Assembly (NCBI RefSeq): GCF_019049285.1
Contig: NZ_JAGMUL010000058.1
Span: forward strand, 124,001 to 188,000
Length of the DNA stretch: 64,000 bases
Source: Streptomyces sp. AC550_RSS872
GTDB lineage: Bacteria > Actinomycetota > Actinomycetes > Streptomycetales > Streptomycetaceae
Direction of reading: 5' to 3'
Shown: positions 23,941 to 31,838 of the stretch, piece after piece
Layout: each line of letters begins with the position of its first letter
Numbering within the stretch: the stretch's first letter is position 1
Notes under the pieces: model-generated
Seen by the model: the letters and a program-made list of their open reading frames with translations, nothing else
Database searches by the model: none
What the model was told of the DNA's origin: nothing
Made by a program: the position numbers and the translations under genes

Positions 23941-24348
23941 ATGAACACCACCGCGCACTGCATCCGCCCCCTGCCCGCATCGGAAACGGCCCCCGCGTCG
24001 GCGAAGGAGATCCTCGGCACCCGCTGCCGTACCAGCATCGGCCTGTTCGCCGAGTGGGCCGGCGCGCTCGGCTTCCCGGACTGGTTCGGCCACAACTGGG
24101 ACGGGTTCGAGGAGTGCCTGCGCACCGTGACCGGACCCGACGAGTCCGGCCCTGTGACGCTCGTGCTCCGCAACGCCGCCCTGCTCCTGGAGGACGAGGA
24201 CCCGAGGCAGCTCGGCATCCTCCTGGACATCCTGAGCAGCAACGACTTCGGCCTGCTGCTCCTGGACGACTCCGCCGACGACCTGGGTCAGCCGGCCCGG
24301 CGCATGACGGCGGCAGGCTTCACCCCGCCACCGATGCCGGAAGGCTGA
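23941..24348 (+). CDS. Barstar-family RNase inhibitor
   Basis: 135 residues, no signal peptide, so cytoplasmic. The signature FPDWFGHNWDGFEECL (45-60) is the barstar motif, containing the acidic helix residues that plug the active site of barnase-type RNases. Strand VTLVLRNAALLL and helix DPRQLGILLDILSS follow as in the fold. GGAAGAACG precedes the ATG. The obvious partner is the exported RNase-like protein encoded 400 bp upstream. The last 29 bp overlap the end of a ruined kinase gene on the other strand. Confidence 0.88.
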   Translation: MNTTAHCIRPLPASETAPASAKEILGTRCRTSIGLFAEWAGALGFPDWFGHNWDGFEECLRTVTGPDESGPVTLVLRNAALLLEDEDPRQLGILLDILSSNDFGLLLLDDSADDLGQPARRMTAAGFTPPPMPEG

Positions 24349-24934
24349 GCACCGCCTCCGCACCACCCTGCGGACGGTTTCGGAAGACCGACTCGGCGCC
24401 CGGCAGCCTGGGCCTGGCCCACCACGATGGCCGGGCCCAGGCCGGTTCCGGTACCCGGGGCGGCCGTACGGTAGCGCTGCGGCGGTCGGTCGTCACCACC
24501 GTGTCCCGAACGATCCGCACCTCCGTCTTCCCCAGCCCGGCCGACGGCGTGCGCAGCTCGTGCGCGATGTCGGCGCTCACCCGGCGCTCGTCCTCAGGAC
24601 GGGCGCCGAGCGCGTCCGCCGTGGTGTTCATGGAGGCGGCGAGTCGGGTGATCTCGTCCCGAGGACACCGACGCGGTGGTGGCGCCCACGGCACCCAGGG
24701 TTCGGGTCGGCCGGGCCGACGACCGGGCCCCGGGCGTAGGACCGCGGCAGACGCGTAGTCGTACGCGGCACTGACCAGCTGCCCGTCCAGCTCAGCCCGG
24801 GCGGTGGAGAACGGGTCGGCGGCGGTGAGGCGGTGGACCGGGATCCCGGCCGTCGCCGCCACCGTGACGGTCGCGGCGGCCACGGCGGGGCAGACCTTCG
24901 CGCCGATGCGCGTGGACAGGCGCGAAGGTCTATG
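24320..24934 (-). pseudogene. Degenerate sensor histidine kinase
   Basis: The reverse strand keeps recognisable pieces of a kinase closely related to that at 19348-20583: RIGAKVCPAVAAATVTVAA (helix one), DEITRLAASMNTTADALGA (HAMP end), SADIAHELRTPSAGLG (His helix) and SVFRNRPQGGAEAVLSLP (C-terminus). The second helix, the rest of the dimerisation domain and nearly all ATPase motifs are gone. The start is also lost: where the intact pair has ATGA, this has ATAG followed by a one-base frame change. It follows the fusion regulator as a kinase should, so the pair was once a normal two-component system. Confidence 0.88.
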
Positions 24935-27830
24935 AGCGCAGCTTGTAGCCGAAGCCACGGACCGTCTCGATCCGGTCCCGGCCGATCTTGGCGCGCAGCC
25001 GCTGCACATTGACGTCCACCACCCGGTTGTCGCCGTGCCAGGCGTGGTCCCACACCCGCTCCAGGAGCAGGTCCCGGGTGAGGACGGTGCCGGCCGCCGC
25101 GGTGAACTCCCGCAGCAGTTTCAGCTCGGTCGTGGTCAGGTGGACGGGCTCCCCGTCCTTGTACACCTCCAGTGAGACGGGGCAGTACATGAGGTCGCCG
25201 AACCGGACCGTGTGTGTGTCGGGCCGCTGGTCCGCAGGGACGGTCCGACGCAGCAGGGCACGGACGCGGGCGGCCAGTTCCGATGTGTCGACCGGCCTGG
25301 CCAGGCAGTCGTCGGCTCCCGCCTCCAGGCACGTCACCACCTGCGCCGGGTCGTCGTGGTCCGACATGAGCAGAACGGGCACCCCGGACTCCTCGCGGAT
25401 CCGCCCGGCCAGGCTCATCCCGTCCAGGCCGGGCAGCCGGCCCGCGAGCACGGCCACGTCCGGGGTCTGCCGACGGAACAGGGTGAGCCCGGTCACGCCG
25501 TCGGCGGCGGTACGCACCCGGTAGCCGCGCTCCTCGAGGACGAGCCGGGTGCTCTCCCTGGCCGTCGGGTCGTCGTCGACCAGCAGCACGTCGTATGCGC
25601 GGCGGCCTTCGTCGGGCGACACCGGCTCGGGGTGTGCCGTGGCAGGCGCGTGCCGTCGCCGTATCGCGTCCGGTGCGGGCTGCCTGACATCGATGCCATC
25701 GCCGACATCGTTGCCACCGTCGTATTCGGTGCCACCGCCGTGTGGGGGCTCGGGGTCGGAACCGGCGCCGTCGGAACCGGTGCCGGCGTCGGAATCGCCG
25801 GACAGGGCGAAGTCGACGGCCCGGCCGGGAGCGTGGTGCTGACCGCCCTCGGCGAACGCCTTTCTGTACGACGCCTCGCCCAGCGCACCGATCGCGGCTT
25901 GCTCGCACCGCGCGTGCTGTTCGGCCATCTGCGGCCCGAACGCGTAGATCGAGCTGCCGGCGTCGCGCCACAGGGCATCCGCCACGCCGAGCAGCCGGGC
26001 GGCCCGCGCGTGCGCGCCGCCGTCGGCGGTGGCCCAGGCGAGCAGTTCCACCATCCTCCCGACCATCGCGTGGTCGGCGAAGCCACGCATGCTGTCCAGC
26101 GCGGATCCGACCAGAGTCTCGGTCGTGTCCCGGTCCCCGCGGGCCCAGGCGTCATGGCCCAGGGCCATCAGCACCTGAGCGCGGCCCCACCGTTCCCCGC
26201 TCGCCTCGGCGGCGGCCGCGTACTGCCTGCCGGTCTGTGCCGCCCGAGGGTCCCCGGCGTACGCCAGGCCGCCGGCCAGCGCGAGCCGCCAGGAGGCCGC
26301 CTCACGCTCGTCGCCCAGCGCGGTCATGGCGGCCAGGGCCTCCTCGTACCGGCGGATGCCCTCATCCGGCCGCCCCCGGTAGTGCGCCGACACCCCGCGC
26401 AGGCCCTCCGTCTGGCTCCGCACCCACGCATCACCCAGCCGCTCGCCCAGCGCACCGGCCTCCTCCAGCCAGCGCTCTGCCGTCGCCAGGTCACCCTGCG
26501 TCTGCGCCACCCAGACGGCGGCCAGGAGCGCACGGGCACGCTCCGGACCGGGCGCGGGCGCGGCGGCCAGCGCCCGCTCGAACTGGCGGCGCCCCTCACT
26601 GAGGAAGCCGCCGACGCACCAGTGCCAGCACAGGGCCGCGACCAGCGCCAGCCGGGACCGGGGCTCACCCTCGTACTCCAGAGCGGCCAGCAGATTGGCG
26701 TGTTCCGCGCGCAGCAGGGCCACATTCTCCACCTGACCGGGTCCATACCAGTTCCGGTCGATGCGGCGGGCCAAGGCGAGGAAGAAGTCGCGGTGGCGTC
26801 GGCGCAGTTCGTCCTGTTCGCCGGAGTCCGCCAGCTGCTCCTGGCCGTACTCCCGGATGATCCCCAGCAACCGGTAACGCGGCTGACCATCGATCTCGCA
26901 GGTCAGCACGACGGACTGGGCGATGAGCCGGTCCAGGAGGTCCAGCACCTCGGCCTCGGCGATCCCCTCCCCGGAGCAGACACCCTCGGCGGCCTCCAGG
27001 CTGAACCCGCCGGCGAAGACGGCCAGGCGGTTCCACAGCAGCCGCTCGGCCGGGGCACACAGCTCGTAGCTCCAGTCGATCACCCCGCGCAAGGTGCGCT
27101 GACGGGCCGGTGCCGTCCGGCTGCCGCCGGTGAGCAACGCGAAACGGTCCTCCAGCCGGTCCGTCATCTGTCCGACACTCAGCGTGCGCAACCGGGACGC
27201 GGCCAGCTCGATCGCCAGCGGCAGCCCGTCCAGACCGGCGCACAGGCGCGCGATCTGGGCGTGGTCGGCCTCGTCGATGTGAAACCCCGGCATGACAGCG
27301 GCGGCCCGGTCCCGCAGCAGCTCCACCGCCTCGTCCTGCGCAAGCGGCGCGACGGCGAAGACATGCTCACCCGTGACGCCCAGGGTGTGGCGGCTCGTGG
27401 CGAGGATGCGCAGCTCCGGAGCGGCCGACAGGAGCGTGCCGGCCAGCTCGGCGCACGCGTCGATCATGTGCTCGCAGTTGTCCAGCACCAGCAGCACGCG
27501 CCGCCCGGCCAGATAACCCGCAAGCTGGTCCGTGAAGGGCAGAGCCCCGAGGTCGGGCACCCGCAGCGCGCCCGCCGTCGTGGCCGCCACCGCCGACGGG
27601 TCGGACACCGGGGCGAGGTCCACCAGCCACACCCCGTCCGCGAACGCCTCCCGGGACGCGGCGGCCACCTCCAGCGCCAGCCGCGTCTTGCCCACACCGC
27701 CCATGCCCGTGAGCGTCACCAACCGCCGCACGCCCAGAAGGCAGCGGATCTCGGCGGCCTCCTGCCGCCTGCCCACAAAACTCGTGAAGGAGGCGGGCAG
27801 ATTCCCGCATTCCGCGATCACCTTGGTCAT
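24930..27830 (-). CDS. STAND ATPase - TPR - pseudoreceiver - OmpR winged-helix fusion regulator
   Basis: 966 residues from the ATG at 27830 with GGGGAGA upstream. Domains: NB-ARC/STAND ATPase about 10-330, Walker A TGMGGVGKT (41-49), Walker B RVLLVLDNCEHM (111-122), then GLPLAIELAASRLR as in AfsR and related regulators. A TPR-like helical array covers about 360-660. An acidic low-complexity linker (about 690-740) follows. A receiver domain spans 747-862 and an OmpR-type winged helix 876-966 (LTTTELKLLREFTAAAG ... TVRGFGYKLRS). In the receiver, the phosphoacceptor Asp is Ala796 (VAVLAGRLPG), the switch Thr is Ser (LLMSDHD) and the invariant Lys is Arg (LARPVD). The early acidic triad (LLVDDDP) remains. 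Phosphorelay is therefore unlikely, and control should pass to ATP binding or TPR ligand. The DNA-binding half is closest to the regulator at 20580-21182. The reading frame is continuous with uniform codon use, so this is not an obvious sequencing fusion. Confidence 0.9.
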   Translation of the reverse strand: MTKVIAECGNLPASFTSFVGRRQEAAEIRCLLGVRRLVTLTGMGGVGKTRLALEVAAASREAFADGVWLVDLAPVSDPSAVAATTAGALRVPDLGALPFTDQLAGYLAGRRVLLVLDNCEHMIDACAELAGTLLSAAPELRILATSRHTLGVTGEHVFAVAPLAQDEAVELLRDRAAAVMPGFHIDEADHAQIARLCAGLDGLPLAIELAASRLRTLSVGQMTDRLEDRFALLTGGSRTAPARQRTLRGVIDWSYELCAPAERLLWNRLAVFAGGFSLEAAEGVCSGEGIAEAEVLDLLDRLIAQSVVLTCEIDGQPRYRLLGIIREYGQEQLADSGEQDELRRRHRDFFLALARRIDRNWYGPGQVENVALLRAEHANLLAALEYEGEPRSRLALVAALCWHWCVGGFLSEGRRQFERALAAAPAPGPERARALLAAVWVAQTQGDLATAERWLEEAGALGERLGDAWVRSQTEGLRGVSAHYRGRPDEGIRRYEEALAAMTALGDEREAASWRLALAGGLAYAGDPRAAQTGRQYAAAAEASGERWGRAQVLMALGHDAWARGDRDTTETLVGSALDSMRGFADHAMVGRMVELLAWATADGGAHARAARLLGVADALWRDAGSSIYAFGPQMAEQHARCEQAAIGALGEASYRKAFAEGGQHHAPGRAVDFALSGDSDAGTGSDGAGSDPEPPHGGGTEYDGGNDVGDGIDVRQPAPDAIRRRHAPATAHPEPVSPDEGRRAYDVLLVDDDPTARESTRLVLEERGYRVRTAADGVTGLTLFRRQTPDVAVLAGRLPGLDGMSLAGRIREESGVPVLLMSDHDDPAQVVTCLEAGADDCLARPVDTSELAARVRALLRRTVPADQRPDTHTVRFGDLMYCPVSLEVYKDGEPVHLTTTELKLLREFTAAAGTVLTRDLLLERVWDHAWHGDNRVVDVNVQRLRAKIGRDRIETVRGFGYKLRS

Positions 27831-28434
27831 GTTTTCCCCGTCTCCCCGCACCGTGCTCGGCGCCGGAGTTTTCGCCGTGTTCTACAGCTGTACGTGGTCG
27901 GCCGTATTCATCGCGGTGGCACGTCGGTCGCCCCAGGAGTCCCACGGCGATCCCATCCTGTGGCACGTCGGCCTTTGATTGACGCCCCGAGCCGACCTCT
28001 GAGATGACACAAATCAATTGATTGAGCGACCTGGGATTGATCGGTGCGACGACTCGTGCCGGTGCTCAAAGGGCCTGGCCCTGTTCGGACGCCGGGTGCG
28101 GAGTGATCGACGGCGGGGTCAGCCGGGGAGCCGGGGGGTGACCTTCCGGGCCAGGGCCACCAGACGGTCGTCGCCCTGCGCCCTGCCGAGGCCCCCACCC
28201 GCGGAGGAAGACCAGTCAGCCGGACTCCTCCCCGGCGGACCAGGCGCAGTGCGGCGTCACCTTCCTGTGGCCGCTGCCGGCGGGGAGATCACCGGCTTCC
28301 ACCACATCGGCGCCGGCTGTCATGGCCGTGGGGGGCAGGCGCACGCCTCGGGAGGTGAGGTCGTGCACCTGCGGGAAGTGCCGCTCGGCAGGGGGCCGAA
28401 CGCATGGTGCGGCGTCGGCGATTGGGTGGACGCA
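27831..28434. other. Intergenic region with an AT-rich dyad and a possible coding relic
   Basis: About 600 bp upstream of the fusion regulator. It includes an unusually AT-rich patch with the palindrome ATCAATTGAT (28013-28022), a candidate regulatory site. The reverse strand from about 28390 to a TGA at 28216 is open with strong GC third-position bias (VHDLTSRGVRLPPTA ... PHCAWSAGEESG) but has no clear start and no family was recognised; it may be a gene tail relic. Confidence 0.35.
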
Positions 28435-31266
28435 CTAGTCGGAGAAGGAGAAGTACAGGGTTCTGCCGTAGTCGCCCGTCGCCGTGGTGGGGCCGCCGCT
28501 GGGGCCGGTCGCGGCCGGCGGGTCGAACTTGGTGCCGATCGCCGGGATGGCGTCGAGGAACGACAGGTCTCCCTTCGGGAAGGGCGGCGCGGTGTGGCGG
28601 GGGTCGGGTCCGAAGCGGGGGGTGAAGAGGCGGAGGTAGAGGTTCTCGTCCTCGGAGACCATGGTGAGACGTCCGGCGGTGGTGTGCAGGGACGCCCAGC
28701 GGACGCCCGCGTGGTAGCCCTTGAACTCCGGGTACACCCAGCCGTCGGCACCGGTCGCGGTGTCGTTGTACTGCTTCGTCCAGACGTCCGTCGCGACGCC
28801 GCGCAGCCGGTTTTTCCACACCCTGTGGGGTCCGTGGCCGAGCCAGGTCACGCCGGTCACCTGCGATTCGGGATGGTCGAAGCCGACGCCGAAGAGGTCG
28901 TGCTCGCCGGTGAGGTGGTAGCGGTAGTCCAGCTGAAGCCAGCCGCTGGGGTGCAGCCGCCACCGGACGTGGCGCAGGACGCCGGAGTACTCGGCCTCCA
29001 CCGTGTAGCCGTTGCCGTCGGGCCCGTGCGTCAGGCGGGTGAGGTCGGCCGTTCCGGTGGTGGGCAGCGGGCCGTGGGACAGCGCGAAGTCCCTCCCTCG
29101 GTGGGTGACGCCGGCCAGCATGCCTGTCGTGGCGTCGAGGGTGACCGTGGTGTGGCGGGACGTGAGGGTGAGCCTGTCGTCCGCGAGCCGGCCGCGTACG
29201 GCTGGTCCCGGGCCCGTCCGTACCAGCCGTCGGACCTGGTCGGCGGCGGATGTGATGGTCCAGGTCCAGCTGCGGATCTCGCGGCCGTCGGCGTCGGTGA
29301 CGGTGAGCGCGATGGCGTCGGCGCGTCGCCAGCCGTACGGCAGGGGCAGGCGCAGCACTCCTTGCGCGCCGGGCTCGATGTCCGGAGCGGACGCGGTGCC
29401 CTGGGCGCGCACCGTGTGGCCGTCCCGCCGCTGCGACGGGGTGCGGAAGTCCAGGAGTCGCCAAGTGAAGTGACAGGCACGGGTGTTGGTGAAGGCGTAG
29501 TGGTTGGTGAGGGCGATCCGGCCGTCGAAGTCGTCCGGCAGGGCGGACGTGAACCGCTGCGGCTCCGCGAGTTGAACGGGAGACCAGATGTCCTTGATCG
29601 TGTAGAAGCTGGCCTCCTTCTCGCGGAAGGGGCCGAGGATCCCGTCGGGTGCGGCATTGCCCGCCACATCGACGGCGCCGCCGAGGTCGTCCCGCACGAT
29701 GCCCTCGTCGATCAGTGACCACAGGAAGCCTCCGGCGGAGAGCCGTTCACGGCCCATCAGCTTCCAGTAGTCGTCGAGCCCCGCGCCGGCGCCGCCGTCG
29801 TAGAGGCCGTGGAGGAACTCGGTGGGCATGAAGACATCGCCCCGTTCCTGGAGGATGCGGCGCGTGCTGTCGTACGTCTCGTAGTGGTCGGTGTTGATGC
29901 CGCCGAAGTTCGCCCAGGGGTGGAGAACGGCGCGCTGCTGAGGGTCGTGGCGGGCGTAGTCGCCGTCGAGGGCGGTGTTCCAGCCGCCTTCGTTGCCGTT
30001 GCACCAGAACAGGATCGACGGGTGGTTGACGTCACGGGTGACCGTCGAGGCGACGAGGGGTCTGCCTGCCGCCTCGTCGTAGGACTTCTGCCAGCCGGCC
30101 AGTTCGTCGAGCACGTACAGCCCGAGTTCGTCGGCGAGGTCGAGGAAGTGCGTGTCCGGCGGGTAGTGGGACATCCGGACCGCGTTCATGTTCATCTCCT
30201 GCATCAGGAGGATGTCCTTGCGGCTGATGCGCGCGCTGGTCGCCCGGCCGGACGTGGGCCAGATGGTGTGCCGGTTGGCTCCCTTGAGGAGGATCTTGAC
30301 GCCGTTGACGTACACGCCGTCCCCGGGGCGCACCTCGACGGTGCGGAAGCCGAATCTCTCGTCGACGCGGTGGACGGTGCGGCCCTCGCCGGCGCGGAGC
30401 GCGACCTCGACGCGGTAGAGGTGCGGGGTCTCCGCCGTCCACTGGCGGGGGGAGTCGACAGCGGTCCTGAGGGTCACCGTCGTGTCGCCGGGAGCGACGG
30501 TCGCGGTGAACGGGGCGCCGACCGGGCGCCCGGAGAGGTCGGTGACCCGGGCGACGAGACGGTCGGCGGAGCCGGTACCCGACAGGTGGGCGTCGATCCG
30601 CAGCGTGCCGTCGGCGCGGGCGTCGACGGCGATGCGCTCGATGTGCTGGAGCGGGAACGCCTCGAGGTGGACGGGGCGGTAGATGCCGCCGAAGTTCCAG
30701 TAGTCGCCCAGGCGTTCGGCCCGGTTGACGGAGTCGTCGGTGGACTCCTTGCTGACCGTCACCTCCAGGAGGTTGTCCTGGCCCGGACGCAGCTTTCCGG
30801 TCACCTCGTGACGGAACCGGTAGAAGCCGCCGCGGTGGACGGGCCCGGCCGGCTCGCCGTTGATCCACGCCTCGGTGTCGGTCATCGACCCTTCGAAGAC
30901 GAGGAAGACGCGTCTGTCACGCCAGTGGGCGGGCGGCGTGAAGGTGTGCCGGTAGCGGCCCTTCTCCTCCGGGCGCAGATTCCACCCGTAGTTGTACGTG
31001 CCGTATCCGTGGAACTCCCAGTTCGAGGGAACCGGGATGCTGCCCCAACTGCCGCTGTTCCGCCCGCTGGTGCACAGGAAGTCCCAGTCGACCGGGTGGT
31101 CGGCGTCCTCACCGGACAGATACAGGCGCTCGGTGCGCGGGGAGGCCTCCGTCGCGCCGGCCGACTCGACGGCCCGGGCCGAGCCCGCGGGAAGTCCTCC
31201 GGCGACGGCCGCGCCGGCGGCGCCGGTGGCACCGAGGATCAGGACGCCACGACGGGACATTTGCAT
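28435..31266 (-). CDS. Tat-exported GH2 beta-galactosidase-like enzyme
   Basis: 943 residues. The start at 31266 has TGGAGA upstream. The N-terminus MQMSRRGVLILGATGAAGAA is a twin-arginine signal. Then come the GH2 sugar-binding jelly roll (about 45-215; GYGTYNYGW, DYWNFGGIYRPVHLEAF), an Ig-like domain, and the TIM barrel (about 330-600; LLKGANRHTIWP, NAVRMSHYPPD). The acid/base Glu is in FWCNGNEGG and the nucleophile Glu in FMPTEFLHG. The C-terminal part (about 730-943) resembles the LacZ small-chain domain (WLGHGPHRVWKNRL, GYHAGVRWASL). Retaining exo-acting cleavage of beta-galactosides or related glycosides is expected outside the cell. A LacI-type palindrome lies in its upstream region. 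Confidence 0.92.
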   Translation of the reverse strand: MQMSRRGVLILGATGAAGAAVAGGLPAGSARAVESAGATEASPRTERLYLSGEDADHPVDWDFLCTSGRNSGSWGSIPVPSNWEFHGYGTYNYGWNLRPEEKGRYRHTFTPPAHWRDRRVFLVFEGSMTDTEAWINGEPAGPVHRGGFYRFRHEVTGKLRPGQDNLLEVTVSKESTDDSVNRAERLGDYWNFGGIYRPVHLEAFPLQHIERIAVDARADGTLRIDAHLSGTGSADRLVARVTDLSGRPVGAPFTATVAPGDTTVTLRTAVDSPRQWTAETPHLYRVEVALRAGEGRTVHRVDERFGFRTVEVRPGDGVYVNGVKILLKGANRHTIWPTSGRATSARISRKDILLMQEMNMNAVRMSHYPPDTHFLDLADELGLYVLDELAGWQKSYDEAAGRPLVASTVTRDVNHPSILFWCNGNEGGWNTALDGDYARHDPQQRAVLHPWANFGGINTDHYETYDSTRRILQERGDVFMPTEFLHGLYDGGAGAGLDDYWKLMGRERLSAGGFLWSLIDEGIVRDDLGGAVDVAGNAAPDGILGPFREKEASFYTIKDIWSPVQLAEPQRFTSALPDDFDGRIALTNHYAFTNTRACHFTWRLLDFRTPSQRRDGHTVRAQGTASAPDIEPGAQGVLRLPLPYGWRRADAIALTVTDADGREIRSWTWTITSAADQVRRLVRTGPGPAVRGRLADDRLTLTSRHTTVTLDATTGMLAGVTHRGRDFALSHGPLPTTGTADLTRLTHGPDGNGYTVEAEYSGVLRHVRWRLHPSGWLQLDYRYHLTGEHDLFGVGFDHPESQVTGVTWLGHGPHRVWKNRLRGVATDVWTKQYNDTATGADGWVYPEFKGYHAGVRWASLHTTAGRLTMVSEDENLYLRLFTPRFGPDPRHTAPPFPKGDLSFLDAIPAIGTKFDPPAATGPSGGPTTATGDYGRTLYFSFSD

Positions 31267-31838
31267 GAGATCTCCAGGCTTCGGTGGACCATCAGGGAGG
31301 GCGCGGCGAGGACGTGCGGGGTAGTGGGTGGGCACTGTCGACACCCGATTGTCGAAGCGCTTCCGTGCATAACGCAGCAGATCAGGAGCGGTCTTGGGAG
31401 CGACGACGACCTTAGGAGTCGAATGAATCGAACACAAGAGGGGCAGCAGAAGACGCAGGCAGCGCCTTCCGCCCACTTCGCCCCCGTGGTCCACAGCCGG
31501 TCGGCCCGCCGCTCACGGACACGGCCCGGTGATCGAAGCAGGCAGGCGCAGGAGACCCGTAATGATCACCAAGCCAGGGCCCGCCCTGCTACCTGCCCCT
31601 CACGCCAAAAGATCCGTATAACCACGGAACTTGAAGCCGCCTGGTTCAATCTGCGATTTCGGCTCGCGAATTGCGTGAGAAATATTGACTCGGTTCACCG
31701 GAACCCTATGATCCAGCTGATCGACACTTCGACCCGCGTTCGGCATGACGAACACACAAGGGCCGCACCCCGCCGGATTCCGGACAGCCTCTGACGGGGC
31801 CAACCGGAGCCGCTAGCTCAAAGGATGACGAGGTTCCC
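31267..31838. other. Divergent intergenic region between GH2 and GH62 genes
   Basis: About 570 bp. It holds the palindrome at 31354-31363 near the GH2 end. The GH62 end is comparatively AT-rich (31610-31740, for example GAGAAATATTGACTCGG), likely promoter DNA. No further gene was supported. Confidence 0.45.
31354..31363. promoter_or_regulatory. LacI-type operator upstream of the GH2 gene
   Basis: GAAGCGCTTC within TGTCGAAGCGCTTCCG is a perfect 10-bp palindrome with a central CG, the form of LacI/GalR operators, 88 bp upstream of the GH2 start. Its half site differs from TCGAACC at 12.6 kb, so another regulator is likely. Confidence 0.6.

Noticed and set aside
25212..28007. Long plus-strand open frame over the STAND fusion gene
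   Set aside because: Antisense shadow rich in Arg, Gly and Gln with no motif; the reverse strand has clear ATPase and regulator domains.
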